From positions 1 through 18,570 of the forward strand of contig DLKC01000098.1 of assembly GCA_002478885.1 (NCBI GenBank): a stretch of DNA of 18,570 nucleotides, given 5' to 3'. Both the position numbers and the translations under genes were made by a program. Shown here one piece after another: positions 1-6,222 of this stretch. The stretch comes from Chitinophagaceae bacterium UBA7600. Lineage in GTDB: Bacteria > Bacteroidota > Bacteroidia > Chitinophagales > Chitinophagaceae. Under the pieces are notes generated by a model. The model made no database searches and had not been told where the DNA came from. It saw nothing but the letters and a program-made list of their open reading frames with translations. Position 1 is the first letter of the stretch. Every line of letters begins with the position of its first letter.

Positions 1-315
1 CCAAGTATCTACCAAGTAAGGGTTAAGAAAGAAACTGTCATATATCGAAAAAAGCTAACAATTGGTCGTGTTTTGTGCTGAAAAAACTCTTCGAGGATTT
101 GTAAGTTAAAAGGGATTTGGCTTGATTGTTTTGTATTGGCAAAACTGTGCAGGTTACAAAGAAGTTTTATGTCTTGTAGCTTGAGATGGAAGATTGGCAA
201 CAGGAAACCGCGTAACCGGCTACCTGTATTTGTTGCCCTGCTTGTTGCGGCTGAAGTGTGCGACGCAACGGCAGCTCCATGCTTGCATTAATGCCCGGTC
301 CATAAACGTCAGTAA
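1..315. other. Non-coding left flank
   Basis: I find no convincing gene here. A 63-codon open frame on the - strand (9-200) has no recognisable domain or signal peptide and is probably chance. Positions 196-202 (GGCAACA) and 231-237 (TGTTGCC) are inverted and could close a hairpin, but no T-tract follows on either strand. A copy of the dispersed repeat lies at 245-269. The strip is also the downstream flank of the beta-lactamase gene, whose mRNA end I cannot place; a short hairpin GCTGC-TTAAG-GCAGC at 357-371 lacks a T-tract. Confidence 0.5.
245..269 (-). repeat. Dispersed GTTGCGTCGCAC repeat, copy A
   Basis: Read on the - strand it begins GTTGCGTCGCAC and continues ACTTCAGCCGCAA. It matches copy D (9860-9884) at 23 of 25 positions. 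The ends GTTGCG and CGCAAC can pair as a 6-bp stem. Its upstream flank also resembles that of copy E (AAGCAT followed nine bases later by GTTGCG in both), so the unit may be longer than the core. Function unknown. Confidence 0.65.
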
Positions 316-375
316 TTGAAAAATGCGCCTTGTACGAAACGTGCCTTCCCTGGTTGGCTGCTTAAGGCAGCGCCG

Positions 376-1218
376 TTATTTCTTTCCCTGGAAAAAACCC
401 TGCTGAGTGAGGATGCCTTTGAGAATGTTGGCCCGAACAGTTTGCATGTCCATATTATGGGGGCCTTCTATATTCAGCACGAATGGGTATACGTGCACAT
501 TTTCTTCAATCCAACCGGCAACCCAACCGATTGCGTTTCCGTTTTCGCGGAAGCCCCATCCTGTTTTATACGAAAGCCGGTAGTTGGCGTTGTTCTCCTG
601 CTGCATGAGTTTTTTTACGATGTCCTGCGTGCGGCTTTGGAAAGGCAGCTGGTTAAAATAAAGCTTTTTTACGAGGCCCAACTCCTCATCGGGGGTAACT
701 TTCAGGCTATTGTCGAGCCAGAAGGTATCGAGATTGTTGCCGATATTGAATTTGCTGTAACGCGATCCAAAGCCAAGGGTATCGAGCCATTTCTGCATGG
801 TGTCTTTGCCAATACGCCTTGCTACTTCCCGGAAGTATGGAACGGCGGAGACTTTGAAAGCCTCTTCCATGGTAAGGTCTTTGTTCCATGCTTTAGCGGT
901 GTCGCCGTTTGGAAAAGTACGCACTACGCCATCCCAGGGAATCAGCGATTTCTCGTTCTCAACACGACCGGTCTCAATGCCAATCAAAGCATTGATAATC
1001 TTAAAGGTGGATGCAGGCAAAAAGGTAGAATCTTTATACCTGTCAAGGTTATAAATGGTAAAAATGCCCTGGCCGTTGTCGAAAATGCCGAAGGTGCCCG
1101 TTACTTTGTTATCGTCGAAAAAATGTTTCAGGCTGTTATCTACCTGCACATTGTTGGGTGAGCAGGCAGTCAAAAACGACATTACGATGAGTATGCATAC
1201 AGCTCCGGAGAACTTCAT
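376..1218 (-). CDS. Class D (OXA-type) beta-lactamase, lipoprotein
   Basis: Predicted serine beta-lactamase that hydrolyses penicillin-type antibiotics, here probably membrane-anchored on the periplasmic side. The 280-residue product matches the usual class D length. Seen directly: a lipoprotein signal ending LTAC (Cys19); active-site S70-T-F-K73, where the family uses a carboxylated lysine; S124-A-V126 as the SxV motif; K218-T-G220 as the KTG motif followed by WG; and FWLDNSLKVTP, typical of class D. The usual YGN triplet aligns with Y154-S-K156, a departure from the OXA consensus that may alter activity. The start is the ATG eight or so bases after a predicted transcription start (see the promoter at 1233-1240). 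It stands alone, divergent from the lipoprotein genes, with no regulator or mobile element nearby, which suggests an intrinsic gene rather than an acquired one. Spectrum cannot be judged. A class D-like sensor domain is less likely because the protein is short and lacks a transmembrane helix beyond the signal. Confidence 0.92.
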   Translation of the reverse strand: MKFSGAVCILIVMSFLTACSPNNVQVDNSLKHFFDDNKVTGTFGIFDNGQGIFTIYNLDRYKDSTFLPASTFKIINALIGIETGRVENEKSLIPWDGVVRTFPNGDTAKAWNKDLTMEEAFKVSAVPYFREVARRIGKDTMQKWLDTLGFGSRYSKFNIGNNLDTFWLDNSLKVTPDEELGLVKKLYFNQLPFQSRTQDIVKKLMQQENNANYRLSYKTGWGFRENGNAIGWVAGWIEENVHVYPFVLNIEGPHNMDMQTVRANILKGILTQQGFFQGKK

Positions 1219-1232
1219 AACAAAAATTTCGG

Positions 1233-1240
1233 CAAAACTA
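1233..1240 (-). promoter_or_regulatory. Candidate -7 box of the beta-lactamase gene
   Basis: On the - strand this reads TAGTTTTG, a full match to the Bacteroidota -7 consensus TAnnTTTG. A start about seven bases downstream would leave a leader of under ten bases before the ATG at 1218. I see no clear -33 TTTG at the right spacing, so confidence is moderate. Confidence 0.45.
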
Positions 1241-1279
1241 TGGAAGGAAAATTCAGAAAAATGAATTGTTTTTAAAACT

Positions 1280-1292
1280 TTACCTTAGGTAA
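1280..1292. promoter_or_regulatory. Palindrome between divergent genes, possible operator
   Basis: TTACC-TTA-GGTAA is a perfect 5-3-5 inverted repeat in the 107-bp gap between the beta-lactamase and the first lipoprotein gene, 33 bases before the latter's ATG. It could be a binding site for a dimeric regulator of either gene, but a short palindrome in AT-rich DNA can occur by chance. Confidence 0.3.
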
Positions 1293-1325
1293 CTGTAATG
1301 CTTATGTAAACCAACCAACTGACTC

Positions 1326-1940
1326 ATGCGTTACCTGTGTATACCAGTGCTCGTTCTGCAATGCGTTTTTATTGCCTCGTGCCAGAAAGAATTGCCGGAC
1401 AATGCGGCAACGCCTGCGATTATTGTTCCTGATATTGATACGGCAGGTAATGGCAATAACAACGATGATACAACAACCCATGCCGACGGCCCGGCATACT
1501 TTGTAAGGTTCACGGTTAATGGTATTGAGAAAGAATACAGCGCATATACAAAAGCATCTTTTCCTGAATACGTAAGGTCCGGAGCAAAGCTATATGCCTG
1601 CCAGGTTGAGGCACAGCAGTTGCCCGGTGGCACCATTAATGCATTGCATCTTACGATCAACGATACGGTCCATATTGTCGCAGGCCGCGGGTACGAGGAC
1701 CACCTCCTTTATAATGCGTACCAGGCAATCATCAATTATAATGATAGCGGTAATAATGTTTTCAGTTCGGTAAATGCCATTCCCAATTCAAAAACACAAG
1801 TCTATATTCTTACAATAGCCCCCGATTATGTTTCGGGCACCTTTTCCGGCAAACTGGGCAACGTTACGCAGGACAGCAATGGGCTTTTCCCTGATTCTGC
1901 CATTATTTCCAATGGCTATTTTAAGGTGGCCCGGTATTAA
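1326..1940 (+). CDS. Lipoprotein of unknown function (paralog of 3057-3572)
   Basis: A 204-residue secreted lipoprotein that I cannot assign to a function. The first 18 residues form a signal peptide ending FIASC, with Cys19 as the lipidated residue, followed by QKE. Next comes a low-complexity Asn/Asp/Thr-rich linker (about residues 35-55), then a probable beta-rich domain beginning YFVRFTVNG and ending GTFSG...NGYFKVARY. Both ends of that domain recur in the gene at 3057 (YFVSAKIDG at the start, GTFSG...DGSFLVKRLY at the end), so the two are paralogs. The GTFSG plus terminal xGxFxVxR pattern is common in small Bacteroidota lipoproteins of the DUF6252-like type; I give that name from memory and have not checked it. 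The ATG is the only start that preserves the signal peptide. Nothing about the neighbours tells its job. Confidence 0.8.
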   Translation: MRYLCIPVLVLQCVFIASCQKELPDNAATPAIIVPDIDTAGNGNNNDDTTTHADGPAYFVRFTVNGIEKEYSAYTKASFPEYVRSGAKLYACQVEAQQLPGGTINALHLTINDTVHIVAGRGYEDHLLYNAYQAIINYNDSGNNVFSSVNAIPNSKTQVYILTIAPDYVSGTFSGKLGNVTQDSNGLFPDSAIISNGYFKVARY

Positions 1941-2029
1941 CATTTTAGCTGCTACTTACTGCAATTTAGCAGGCGACATTTCGTTTAAGTACAACCACTC
2001 AGGCTTTTGCTTAATTGAAATATATACCA

Positions 2030-2974
2030 ATGCACTTTAACAGCAACTCTTTTTCCCGGCATCGTTTCCATTTCTCTCACGGGATAATTCTTTCACTGGC
2101 CATATTGTTTTTGGCTTCCTGCAAAAAAGAAACCTCAACAACCGAAGCCAATCTTATTTTCCAATTTAAATTTGATTCAACGCAACAGCGGCTGAACAAT
2201 ATTGGTGAAGTTGCGGTAATGCCAGCCGGGCATGCCGGGCTTAACCCGGTATTTAATGGCATGAGTGCACATTATATTGAGCTTGCAGGCTCTGCGCTTA
2301 CGTTGCTTGGACAGGGAGCTGTTTTGTACAAGGCTGCGGAAACCAGCACCGGCGGCGATAACGCCATTGATTTTTCGAAATCAACCATTGTAAAAGACGG
2401 CGAGACTTTTTTTAGCATGCCTCTAAAAAATATCAACCCGGGTACCTATGAATGGTTGCGTGTGTCGTTAGCCTACCAGAACTACGATGTGCGGTATTTT
2501 GTGGACACCAGTATCAGCGGGTTTCATTTTACGGGGGAGTTCCCGGGTACCGTGGCGTCGTTTATCGGGTTCGATTCCTATATACAGTCGTACAAAATCA
2601 AGACAAAAGAGGTGGTTTTAAATGCCAACAGGAAGCAAGGTTACTGGGGCTTTGAGACGACTGTGTCGGCAGGCGGATTTACCATGGAAGATACCCTTAC
2701 GGGGCAGGCACCTCCCGGTGCCACAACTGTACCGAACCCGATCTTTTCCACATCTCCCATACCACAAGGTTCGTGTGTTGTTACAGGTGCTTTTGTGCCC
2801 GGGAAACTTACCATAACCGGCAATGAAACCAAAGATATTGTGGTGCAGGTTGCTCTTTCCACCAACAAAAGTTTTGAGTGGATAGACCGTATTGCCGATG
2901 GAAAATGGGAGCCAGGCAAAGGGGAACAGGTTGTGGATATGGGCATAAGAGGCATGATACCCATTTTAAAATAG
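2030..2974 (+). CDS. Lipoprotein of unknown function
   Basis: Predicted surface or periplasmic lipoprotein of 314 residues. The signal region is long: a basic and aromatic-rich N-terminus (SRHRFHF), a hydrophobic stretch, then FLASC with Cys31 as the anchor and KKE after it. The mature part is rich in beta-forming residues with several Gly-Pro turns and contains no motif I recognise. I chose the ATG at 2030; a TTG at 2015 in frame would add five residues, but neither has a clear ribosome-binding site, which is normal for this phylum. It lies between two paralogous lipoprotein genes without resembling them. The gaps on either side (about 80-90 bases) would allow co-transcription, which I cannot prove. 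Confidence 0.78.
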   Translation: MHFNSNSFSRHRFHFSHGIILSLAILFLASCKKETSTTEANLIFQFKFDSTQQRLNNIGEVAVMPAGHAGLNPVFNGMSAHYIELAGSALTLLGQGAVLYKAAETSTGGDNAIDFSKSTIVKDGETFFSMPLKNINPGTYEWLRVSLAYQNYDVRYFVDTSISGFHFTGEFPGTVASFIGFDSYIQSYKIKTKEVVLNANRKQGYWGFETTVSAGGFTMEDTLTGQAPPGATTVPNPIFSTSPIPQGSCVVTGAFVPGKLTITGNETKDIVVQVALSTNKSFEWIDRIADGKWEPGKGEQVVDMGIRGMIPILK

Positions 2975-3056
2975 CCCGCCGCTGATAATTATTATTACCG
3001 GTTTTAGCTAAAATAATTTTACTTCGCCGCAACTGATTCTGAAAAACAAAAATCTT

Positions 3057-3572
3057 ATGAAGGCATTCTTGAAACTACCTGCTGCATTGCTACTACTGGC
3101 CGTTGTAATCGCATCATTCTCCTGTAATAAAACCGGTGGCGGAAGCACTACACAATATTTCGTTAGTGCAAAGATTGATGGAACCGAGCTGAAAAACGTT
3201 GGCTTTACTGTCGCAACGTTTGCCGATCTTACCGCTATAGGGCTTAAGACCTGCACGATACAAGGGAGTGAGTCCGCCGTATCAACAAGCAATTTGCTAA
3301 ACCTGGTAGTTGTGGACAACGCGCCTATTACTACAAAACAATACACTGCTATAAACATAAGCGGGCTTAAACAGGCCAGCATCAATTACACCGATAAGAA
3401 TGGTGCTGTGTTCTCTTCTGATTATTCGCCTTTGGCGGATGCGGTTATTACGGTTACCGGTATAACCGTTAATGATGTTGTAGGAACTTTTTCAGGAACG
3501 GTGAGTAATGTTTCCGGAACTTCCAGTATATCAATAACAGATGGCTCTTTTTTGGTGAAGCGGTTGTACTAG
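3057..3572 (+). CDS. Small lipoprotein of unknown function (paralog of 1326-1940)
   Basis: A 171-residue lipoprotein. The signal peptide ends ASFSC (Cys23), followed by NKTGGGS, a typical glycine-rich tether. The mature domain starts YFVSAKIDG and ends with GTFSG, then ITDGSFLVKRLY. Both landmarks align with the gene at 1326, so I read this as a shorter paralog of the same fold without the Asn/Asp-rich linker. No catalytic residues stand out; a structural or ligand-binding beta-sandwich is plausible but unproven. The gene ends 16 bases before a strong bidirectional terminator, so it is the last gene of its transcript. Confidence 0.8.
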   Translation: MKAFLKLPAALLLLAVVIASFSCNKTGGGSTTQYFVSAKIDGTELKNVGFTVATFADLTAIGLKTCTIQGSESAVSTSNLLNLVVVDNAPITTKQYTAINISGLKQASINYTDKNGAVFSSDYSPLADAVITVTGITVNDVVGTFSGTVSNVSGTSSISITDGSFLVKRLY

Positions 3573-3588
3573 CAGCTGTTTTCAAAAT

Positions 3589-3622
3589 AAAAAGGGTTGA
3601 CATATTTTGCCAACCCTTTTTT
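3589..3622. terminator. Bidirectional intrinsic terminator
   Basis: AAAAAGGGTTG (3589-3599) pairs perfectly with CAACCCTTTTT (3611-3621) around an 11-base loop. The T-run after the stem serves the + strand, and the A-run before it becomes a T-run on the - strand. It sits between the converging lipoprotein gene and kbl and would end both transcripts. Confidence 0.88.
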
Positions 3623-3640
3623 ATTTAGCGGAAAACCGTT

Positions 3641-4828
3641 TCACTTAAGCACTCCAAGTTCCTTACCCACTTTCGTAAATGCTTCAATTGCTTTGTCGAG
3701 ATGTTCCTGTTCATGCGCCGCACTCAATTGCACGCGTATCCGCGCCAGTCCTTTTGGAACAACAGGAAAGAAAAACCCGATCACGTAGACGCCTTCCTTC
3801 AGCAGCGCTGCCGCAAAATCCTGCGCTACAACCGCGTCGTATAGCATAATTGGCACAATAGGATGATCGCCTGGTTTAATGTCGAAACCGGCAGTTGTCA
3901 TTTTACTGCGGAAATATTTTGTATTGTATTCCAGTTTGTCTCTTAGTTCCGTTTTTTCGGTGAGCATATCCAGTACTGCAATCGAGGCTCCGACGATGCT
4001 TGGCGCCACTGTATTGGAAAACAGGTAAGGCCTTGATCGCTGCCGAAGCATCTCGATGATTTCTTTCCTGCCGGAGGTAAACCCGCCGCTTGCTCCGCCG
4101 AGTGCTTTACCCAAGGTACCGGTTATAATGTCTATCCTGCCCATTACGCCACGGTATTCATGTGTGCCACGCCCTGTTTTGCCGAGGAAACCAGAGGAAT
4201 GGCATTCATCTATCATTACAATAGCGTCATATTTATCGGCGAGGTCGCAAATCTTATCCAATTGTGCAATGGTGCCATCCATGCTGAATGATCCGTCGGT
4301 CACGATGATACGGCTCCGGCAGTCGGCACTTTCTTTCAATTTTGTTTCCAGGTCGTCCATATTGTTGTGTTCGTAGCGAAAACGTTTTGCCTTACACAAT
4401 CGAACTCCATCAATGATCGAAGCATGGTTTAGCGCATCGGAAATAATCGCATCTTCTTCATTAAACAATGGCTCAAATACGCCACCGTTGGCATCAAATG
4501 CAGCCGCATATAGAATAGTATCCTCTGTGCCGAGGAACTGCGCTATTTTTTGTTCCAGTTCTTTATGGATGTCCTGAGTGCCGCAGATAAAACGCACGCT
4601 GCTCATGCCATAACCGTGTGTATCAATCGCGTGGTGCGCAGCTTCAATCACTTTTGGATGCGAAGAAAGCCCGAGATAATTGTTGGCGCAGAAATTCAGT
4701 ACGGTTTTACCGTTCACGGTTATTTCAGGCCCCTGTGCACTGGTGATGATCCTTTCTTTTTTCAGCAGGCCTGCAGTCTCGATCTCCTTTATTTCCTGCT
4801 TAATGCGTGCTACAAATTTTTCGTTCAT
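3641..4828 (-). CDS. kbl: Glycine C-acetyltransferase (2-amino-3-ketobutyrate CoA ligase)
   Basis: PLP enzyme that cleaves 2-amino-3-oxobutyrate with CoA to glycine and acetyl-CoA, the second step of threonine breakdown via threonine dehydrogenase. The 395-residue product closely follows the E. coli enzyme, recalled from memory: ERIITSAQGPEI, NFCANNYLGL, SVRFICGTQD, AIISDALNHASIIDG, then DECHS (residues 207-211), and the PLP lysine in GTLGKALGG (K241), followed by QRSRPYLFSNT and GFFFPVVPKG. A paralogous serine palmitoyltransferase or AONS is unlikely given this degree of motif identity. An upstream in-frame TTG (4837) would add three residues; I prefer the ATG at 4828. No threonine dehydrogenase gene lies alongside. 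A possible -7 box, TATCTTTA on the - strand, lies about 15-25 bases before the ATG. The gene stands alone, divergent from the sulfite reductase operon. Confidence 0.95.
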   Translation of the reverse strand: MNEKFVARIKQEIKEIETAGLLKKERIITSAQGPEITVNGKTVLNFCANNYLGLSSHPKVIEAAHHAIDTHGYGMSSVRFICGTQDIHKELEQKIAQFLGTEDTILYAAAFDANGGVFEPLFNEEDAIISDALNHASIIDGVRLCKAKRFRYEHNNMDDLETKLKESADCRSRIIVTDGSFSMDGTIAQLDKICDLADKYDAIVMIDECHSSGFLGKTGRGTHEYRGVMGRIDIITGTLGKALGGASGGFTSGRKEIIEMLRQRSRPYLFSNTVAPSIVGASIAVLDMLTEKTELRDKLEYNTKYFRSKMTTAGFDIKPGDHPIVPIMLYDAVVAQDFAAALLKEGVYVIGFFFPVVPKGLARIRVQLSAAHEQEHLDKAIEAFTKVGKELGVLK

Positions 4829-4889
4829 GGCTGGCAATTTTTAGCTGGTAAAGATAAAGTTGCCAGGATCGCCGTGATAATTTTTTTGT

Positions 4890-4932
4890 GCCCGGTTAAA
4901 TAAAAGGGATCCTTATTTACCGGGCTTTTTTT
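4890..4932 (+). terminator. Orphan terminator-like hairpin facing the cysteine leader
   Basis: GCCCGGT and ACCGGGC enclose a further TAAATAA/TTATTTA pairing with one bulged T, giving a long stem closed by a loop near the GGATCC at 4907-4912. Seven Ts follow on the + strand; on the - strand there is no T-run. No + strand gene ends just upstream, because kbl is divergent, so it may stop antisense or spurious transcription before the sulfite reductase promoter, or end an unseen small RNA. Confidence 0.7.
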
Positions 4933-4946
4933 CTATGGGCATCATC

Positions 4947-4984
4947 GTTGCGTCGCACTCTTTTACTGTATCGCTTTGTGCAGC
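4947..4984 (+). repeat. Dispersed GTTGCGTCGCAC repeat, copy B
   Basis: It starts GTTGCGTCGCAC, continues TCTTTTACTG and then TATCGCTTTG. It matches copy E (17322-17359, - strand) at 33 of 38 positions, so these two are clearly related beyond the 12-base core. It lies just after the orphan terminator and about 85 bases before the -33 box of the candidate cysteine leader promoter. Confidence 0.7.
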
Positions 4985-5068
4985 TACAACTGCTCTGTGA
5001 TGGGCAATTTTCCTTTATTACTTTACGAACAAGTGTTTGCATATATTTTCTAAAAATCCTTTTTAATT

Positions 5069-5100
5069 TTTGGAGGGGCAATGTTTCTGCTATTTCTTTG
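5069..5100 (+). promoter_or_regulatory. Candidate promoter of the cysteine leader / sulfite reductase operon
   Basis: A TTTG at 5069-5072 fits the Bacteroidota -33 box. After a 20-base spacer, TTTCTTTG at 5093-5100 matches five of the six fixed positions of the -7 consensus TAnnTTTG. Transcription would then start near 5107, about 15 bases before the leader ATG at 5122. Spacing agrees with the known sigma-ABfr type promoter; no experiment is implied. Confidence 0.5.
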
Positions 5101-5105
5101 CACCA

Positions 5106-5124
5106 CCAATTTTGTAGACTAATG
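5106..5124 (+). promoter_or_regulatory. 19-nt start-codon block, copy 1 (leader ORF)
   Basis: CCAATTTTGTAGACTAATG; the last three bases are the leader's ATG. It is identical at 17 of 19 positions to 5349-5367, which ends in the ATG of the first enzyme gene. It may be a translation-initiation element or a protein-binding site; the position straight after the predicted transcription start would also suit an operator. Confidence 0.55.
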
Positions 5125-5199
5125 CATAACCACATTTCTATCCATCGTTTTTGTTGTATCAAACATGCCGTCAACTGTATGCGCGGTTGTTGTTGTTAA
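5122..5199 (+). CDS. Cys-rich leader peptide (candidate cysteine attenuator)
   Basis: A 25-codon ORF that begins MHNHISIHRFCC and ends CMRGCCC followed by TAA. Cys codons occupy positions 11, 12, 19, 23, 24 and 25, all TGT. Six cysteines in 25 residues, three of them directly before the stop, is far from typical composition and is what an amino-acid-sensing leader needs. It follows a good promoter, shares its start-codon context with the downstream cobA-like gene, and lies 165 bases before that gene with a terminator-like hairpin between. The GGTTG inside its last codons (5185-5189 region) can pair with CAACC at 5206-5210, extended by AACT (5173-5176) with AGTT (5211-5214); a ribosome on the Cys codons would disrupt this. 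The inferred role is cis-acting: translation speed through Cys codons reports cysteine supply. The same frame is open further upstream to 4948, but those codons precede the promoter. Too short to prove as coding from one sequence. Confidence 0.62.
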   Translation: MHNHISIHRFCCIKHAVNCMRGCCC

Positions 5200-5297
5200 T
5201 GCATTCAACCAGTTAGTCTGCCCATTTCCCTTTTTATTTCAACTTTACAAACTTATTTATGAAGCATTTTATAAAGCAACAGCATTTTAAATCCGGC

Positions 5298-5335
5298 GCC
5301 TGCGTGAGCAGCCTTTGATGCGGGCTTTTTATTTT
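5298..5335 (+). terminator. Terminator-like hairpin between leader ORF and cobA
   Basis: GCCTGCG (5298-5304) can pair with TGCGGGC (5319-5325) over all seven positions with two G-U pairs, and five Ts then A and four more Ts follow. An alternative shorter stem, AGCC (5310-5313) with GGCT (5323-5326), competes with it. Its place, after the Cys leader and before the operon, fits an attenuator rather than a gene-end terminator. I could not find a strong antiterminator partner for the 5' arm, so the switching mechanism remains open. Confidence 0.6.
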
Positions 5336-5344
5336 ATGATTTAA

Positions 5345-5367
5345 TCTACCAAAATTGTAGACTAATG
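5345..5367 (+). promoter_or_regulatory. Inverted repeat and start-codon block, copy 2 (cobA)
   Basis: TCTAC (5345-5349) and GTAGA (5357-5361) are inverted around a 7-base AT-rich spacer, and CCAAAATTGTAGACTAATG (5349-5367) repeats the block at the leader start. The inverted half is absent from copy 1. Candidates are a regulator's operator (an Rrf2-type sulfur regulator is one guess) or a hairpin over the translation start. Confidence 0.5.
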
Positions 5368-6222
5368 AACGACAGAAAATATGGGAAAGTTTATTTTATA
5401 GGTGCAGGCCCCGGTGATCCTGAGCTGCTTACGTTGAAAGCGGCCCGCATCCTGTCAGAAGCCGAGGTAGTGATCACAGACAGGTTGGTGAGCGAGGCAA
5501 TTATCCGGCAGCATGTAAATGCAGCGGCAATCGTAATACCGGTAGGCAAGCAGGGAAGGAGCAATGCCTCCACGCCTCAACCCGAGATCAACGATATTAT
5601 TGTGCAATTTGCTGCGGCTTACAAAAAAGTGGTTCGGTTAAAAGGAGGCGATGTGGCTTTGTATTCCAATGTACTCGACGAACTGATTACTGTTAATAAT
5701 CATGGAATAGCATATGAGATAATACCCGGCATTACTGCTTTATCCGGCGCATCGGCATATACAGGCGTGCCGCTGACGGCAAGAGGGTTTTCGGTTGGTG
5801 TGCGGGTATTAACTTATTATGCCGACACAATTATCCCGGATGATTCCTGGAAACAGCTTGCCGCCTTTGAAGACACATTGGTGTTTTATATGACAGGGAA
5901 TGCATTGCCGCAACTGGTAAGTAACCTTTTAAATGCCGGTGCAGATGAACGTATTCCATTTCTTGTAATTGAGCAGGCAACAACAGCAAACCAGCATGTG
6001 CAGGAGTTTACTTTGGGTGGCTTTAATAATTTTCCTGTTCACCAGGAATTTATTAGCCCGTCTTTACTGGTGATGGGCAAGGTCACCAGCCTTTATCAAC
6101 AGTTTGCATGGTTGCCCAACGACAACGAGCGAGTGCCTTACTTTAAACCGTTGCAGAATTATCCCGAACTAATTTCATTAATCAATACTATACAACAAAC
6201 ATCGCATGTTAGCAGGGCCTAA
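5365..6222 (+). CDS. cobA: Uroporphyrinogen-III C-methyltransferase (SUMT)
   Basis: Transfers two methyl groups from S-adenosylmethionine to uroporphyrinogen III, giving precorrin-2, the entry to siroheme. The 285-residue cytoplasmic protein shows the family's landmarks in order: GAGPGDPE (13-20) and LLTLKAARIL, an ITDRLVS stretch, RLKGGD (91-96), PGITALSGASAYTGVPLTARG (split family motif, about 121-141), and TLVFYMTG (171-178). After RLKGGD the usual PFxFGRGxEE is replaced by VALYSNVLDE, a divergent version of the SAM/tetrapyrrole-site loop. Only the methyltransferase half is present; the dehydrogenase/chelatase half is a separate gene at 9901, so together they equal a split CysG. It is the first enzyme gene of the sulfite reductase operon and overlaps cysJ by 17 bases, so translation is probably coupled. 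Expression is likely governed by the Cys leader upstream. Confidence 0.93.
   Translation: MNDRKYGKVYFIGAGPGDPELLTLKAARILSEAEVVITDRLVSEAIIRQHVNAAAIVIPVGKQGRSNASTPQPEINDIIVQFAAAYKKVVRLKGGDVALYSNVLDELITVNNHGIAYEIIPGITALSGASAYTGVPLTARGFSVGVRVLTYYADTIIPDDSWKQLAAFEDTLVFYMTGNALPQLVSNLLNAGADERIPFLVIEQATTANQHVQEFTLGGFNNFPVHQEFISPSLLVMGKVTSLYQQFAWLPNDNERVPYFKPLQNYPELISLINTIQQTSHVSRA

Noticed and set aside
316..1161. Long + strand ORF of 281 codons
   Set aside because: It lies wholly antisense to the beta-lactamase, whose catalytic motifs establish the real frame; the + strand product has no domain.
4948..5199. Longer version of the leader ORF (83 codons)
   Set aside because: The extra N-terminal codons precede the promoter boxes and run through repeat copy B; the shared start-codon block supports the ATG at 5122.
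5200..5340. SAM or cobalamin riboswitch upstream of cobA
   Set aside because: I could not find the conserved core of either class; the Cys-rich ORF with a hairpin explains the region better. A covariance-model scan would settle it.
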